64,000 bases of DNA from Synechococcus sp. RedBA-s. GTDB lineage: Bacteria > Cyanobacteriota > Cyanobacteriia > PCC-6307 > Cyanobiaceae. Positions 62,639 to 64,000 of the stretch are shown here, piece by piece. A program made the position numbers and the translations under genes. Where the stretch lies: positions 1 to 64,000 of the forward strand of contig NZ_JAGQBF010000016.1 of NCBI RefSeq assembly GCF_024345495.1, written 5' to 3'. Under the pieces are notes generated by a model, which did no database searches, was not told the DNA's origin, and saw only the letters and a list, made by a program, of their open reading frames with translations. The first letter of the stretch is position 1. Every line of letters begins with the position of its first letter.

Positions 62639-63881
62639 TTCAAAGTCTTAACTCGAGGTTGGTTCTGGCTTTCTCGTCGCCATCGTCAGTAGCGCCGTGA
62701 TGTCGTGAGTTACGGCTTGCATGCCGGCTCGGATCGACTGAAATCCAGCCAGTCGGAGCAGGTTGAGGGCTGCCGTCCGCAGCGTCGCCATCGCTCCGGC
62801 GCCGTTGCCCCGATAACGGTGGGCGTCCTCATTGAGCTGGGTGTCACGGATCCAGTGCCAGCCCTCAATGCTCCAGCGGTCTCGCACCAGTTGCAGCAGG
62901 GCTTCTGCGGTGGTGCGCAGGCTGGTGAGGAAGAAATGGATCTGCCGGAAGGTCTGGCCGTCGCGGGTTCCGGTGGCGATCACTTCCACGATCCAGCTGG
63001 TGCCGCACCAGGCCTCACGGATGTGCTCCGGTGCCTGTTTGGCGCGGAGCGTCCAGGTGATGGCACGGCCATGACCCTCCTCGAAAACACTTGCCTCTAC
63101 AAGGATGTGGCGTTTCCCCTGGAACTGGCTGCGGATCTGGCGATGCAGTGTCTTTTGGTTCCCCTTGACGGTCAGGAGGAAGTCGGCCCCCTGCTCCTGG
63201 AGCTGCCCGTAAACGGGCGGTGCGTGTGCAGGGCATCTGCCTGGATCAGCACCCCTTCGAGATTCACCTCCCCGAGCAGTTGCCGGAGTACTGCCCGCTC
63301 GTGGTTCTCACCGGTGGCGTAGCAGGCCTGCGAGATCGCCACACCCAAGGCGGCCGAGTACTGCGTCACCTGGGCAATGAACGCTGAACCACCACCGGCA
63401 GTGGGCTCGATCGAACCTCGCAGGGTCTTGCCAACCGCTTCGCGGAAGCCAAGGGCTACACACACAAGCTGATCGAGATCCGCTGCGCCACCCGGAATCT
63501 GGGCGATCGTCCAGTCACGGATGGCCGCGCACAGCGCCGCCACATCCACCTGCAGGAAGAAGTAGCGGAACGCCGAATCCGATGGAGGCCGCCGCAGTTC
63601 AAGACCAAGCGATTGGGTGAGCACGCCATGGTGACGGCGAGAAAACCGCTCCAGATCCCGCAGGCTCTGGCCGAGCACTGCCACCAGCAGCAGATACCAG
63701 GCCGGGATGCGGACCCCACGCCGCATGCGGGCATCCGGTATCGCCTGCAGGTAACTGATCAGATCAAGATCAGTTACCTGCAGAGGCGGTTTCGGGCACA
63801 AGGAGGAGGGAATACCACCGAGCAAACCCCATGCGGGCAGCTCAGGCCAGAGTGCCTGTGACACACTTTGAATCAGCCCTG
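62630..63881 (-). mobile_element. ISAs1-family insertion sequence, nearly complete
   Basis: 1252 bases with perfect 17-base terminal inverted repeats: CAGGGCTGATTCAAAGT at 62630-62646 and its complement at 63865-63881. A single transposase gene fills it on the reverse strand with one frameshift. No target duplication is visible in the flanking GC-rich bases. It truncates hsdR. Two shorter copies of its transposase 3' end are at 8055-8340 and 28150-28645. Confidence 0.9.
62648..63864 (-). pseudogene. ISAs1 transposase with one frameshift
   Basis: About 400 residues across two frames. The first (from 63864) gives the DDE_Tnp_1-associated N-terminal domain: LISYLQAIPDARMRRGVRIP, then LRRPPSDSAFRYFFLQVD and the first catalytic Asp in VLIQADALHTHRP. 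One base appears to be missing near 63210, in CGTTTACGGGC. The second frame then continues GADFLLTVKGNQKTLHRQIR, WSIEGWHWIRDTQLNEDAHR and TLRTAALNLLRLAGFQSIRA to the end. ISAs1 transposases need no ribosomal frameshift, so this copy is probably inactive unless the base is a sequencing error. The start could be further inside (MRRGVRIP). Confidence 0.85.
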
Positions 63882-64000
63882 GGCCGGGGGCTGATCAGGC
63901 GGAGATGCACGTACCAGAGAAGGCCCATTGTGTCAGTCCCCCATTACAGCGCCGGATGGACAGCTGAGCAGAACAGATCACTGCTGAGCTCAAACTGATT

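Noticed and set aside
62630-63881. Target-site duplication around the ISAs1 copy
   Set aside because: The flanking 8-10 bases are GC-rich but not identical, so no duplication is claimed.

Overview
The window looks like the chromosome of a high-GC unicellular picocyanobacterium of the Synechococcus/Cyanobium type. The evidence is a 172-residue phycocyanin beta subunit, a high-light-inducible protein, the alpha-carboxysome shell protein CsoS1D convergent with rdgB, a DUF1651 remnant, a DUF2808 protein and a carotenoid-isomerase-like oxidoreductase. No tRNA, rRNA or CRISPR array was seen.

Layout. (1) 0-8.6 kb is a scarred accessory region: small unknown genes, an IS3 end fragment, a two-gene operon for a Tat-exported LodA/GoxA-like quinoprotein and its LodB-like flavoprotein, then a secreted nuclease gene cut in two by about 2.9 kb carrying a hydrolase, a lipoprotein aspartyl protease and an ISAs1 remnant. 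(2) 8.6-23.4 kb is a metal and arsenic island: arsJ plus its GAPDH, divergent from arsR-acr3 (acr3 frameshifted), a P2-type ATPase, a defective IS3 element, a copper block (copA, cupredoxin, DUF305, DUF411, a broken multicopper oxidase) and fetAB. (3) 23.9-27.6 kb is an AT-richer pair: a sensor with a degenerate class III cyclase domain, overlapped by an MscS-type channel with a degenerate cyclic-nucleotide-binding domain. (4) 27.7-28.9 kb holds a broken MntA/HepT toxin-antitoxin pair cut by ISAs1.

(5) 29-56.7 kb is mostly ordinary chromosome: cpcB without cpcA, DedA, csoS1D/rdgB, an SDR, DUF2339, a nitroreductase, hli, an FAD isomerase, an RTX-repeat GDSL hydrolase, gltS, gap1, a large polyferredoxin/cNMP-domain fusion, a phytochelatin-synthase-like peptidase and two cell-wall enzymes. 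(6) 56.8-64 kb is a second decayed accessory region: a truncated hsdM, three AT-richer secreted unknowns, a 252-bp MITE-like element, a HicB remnant, and an hsdR start cut off by a nearly intact ISAs1 copy.

How the parts work together. The arsenic genes give two detoxification routes, As(III) efflux (Acr3) and As(V) export as 1-arseno-3-phosphoglycerate (GAPDH plus ArsJ), under a recognisable ArsR operator. The copper genes combine cytosolic efflux with periplasmic copper binding, and two divergent MerR/CueR-like promoters lie between DUF305 and DUF411. Repeated 3'-end fragments of one ISAs1 element sit at the edges of three broken loci, so this element probably shaped the region.
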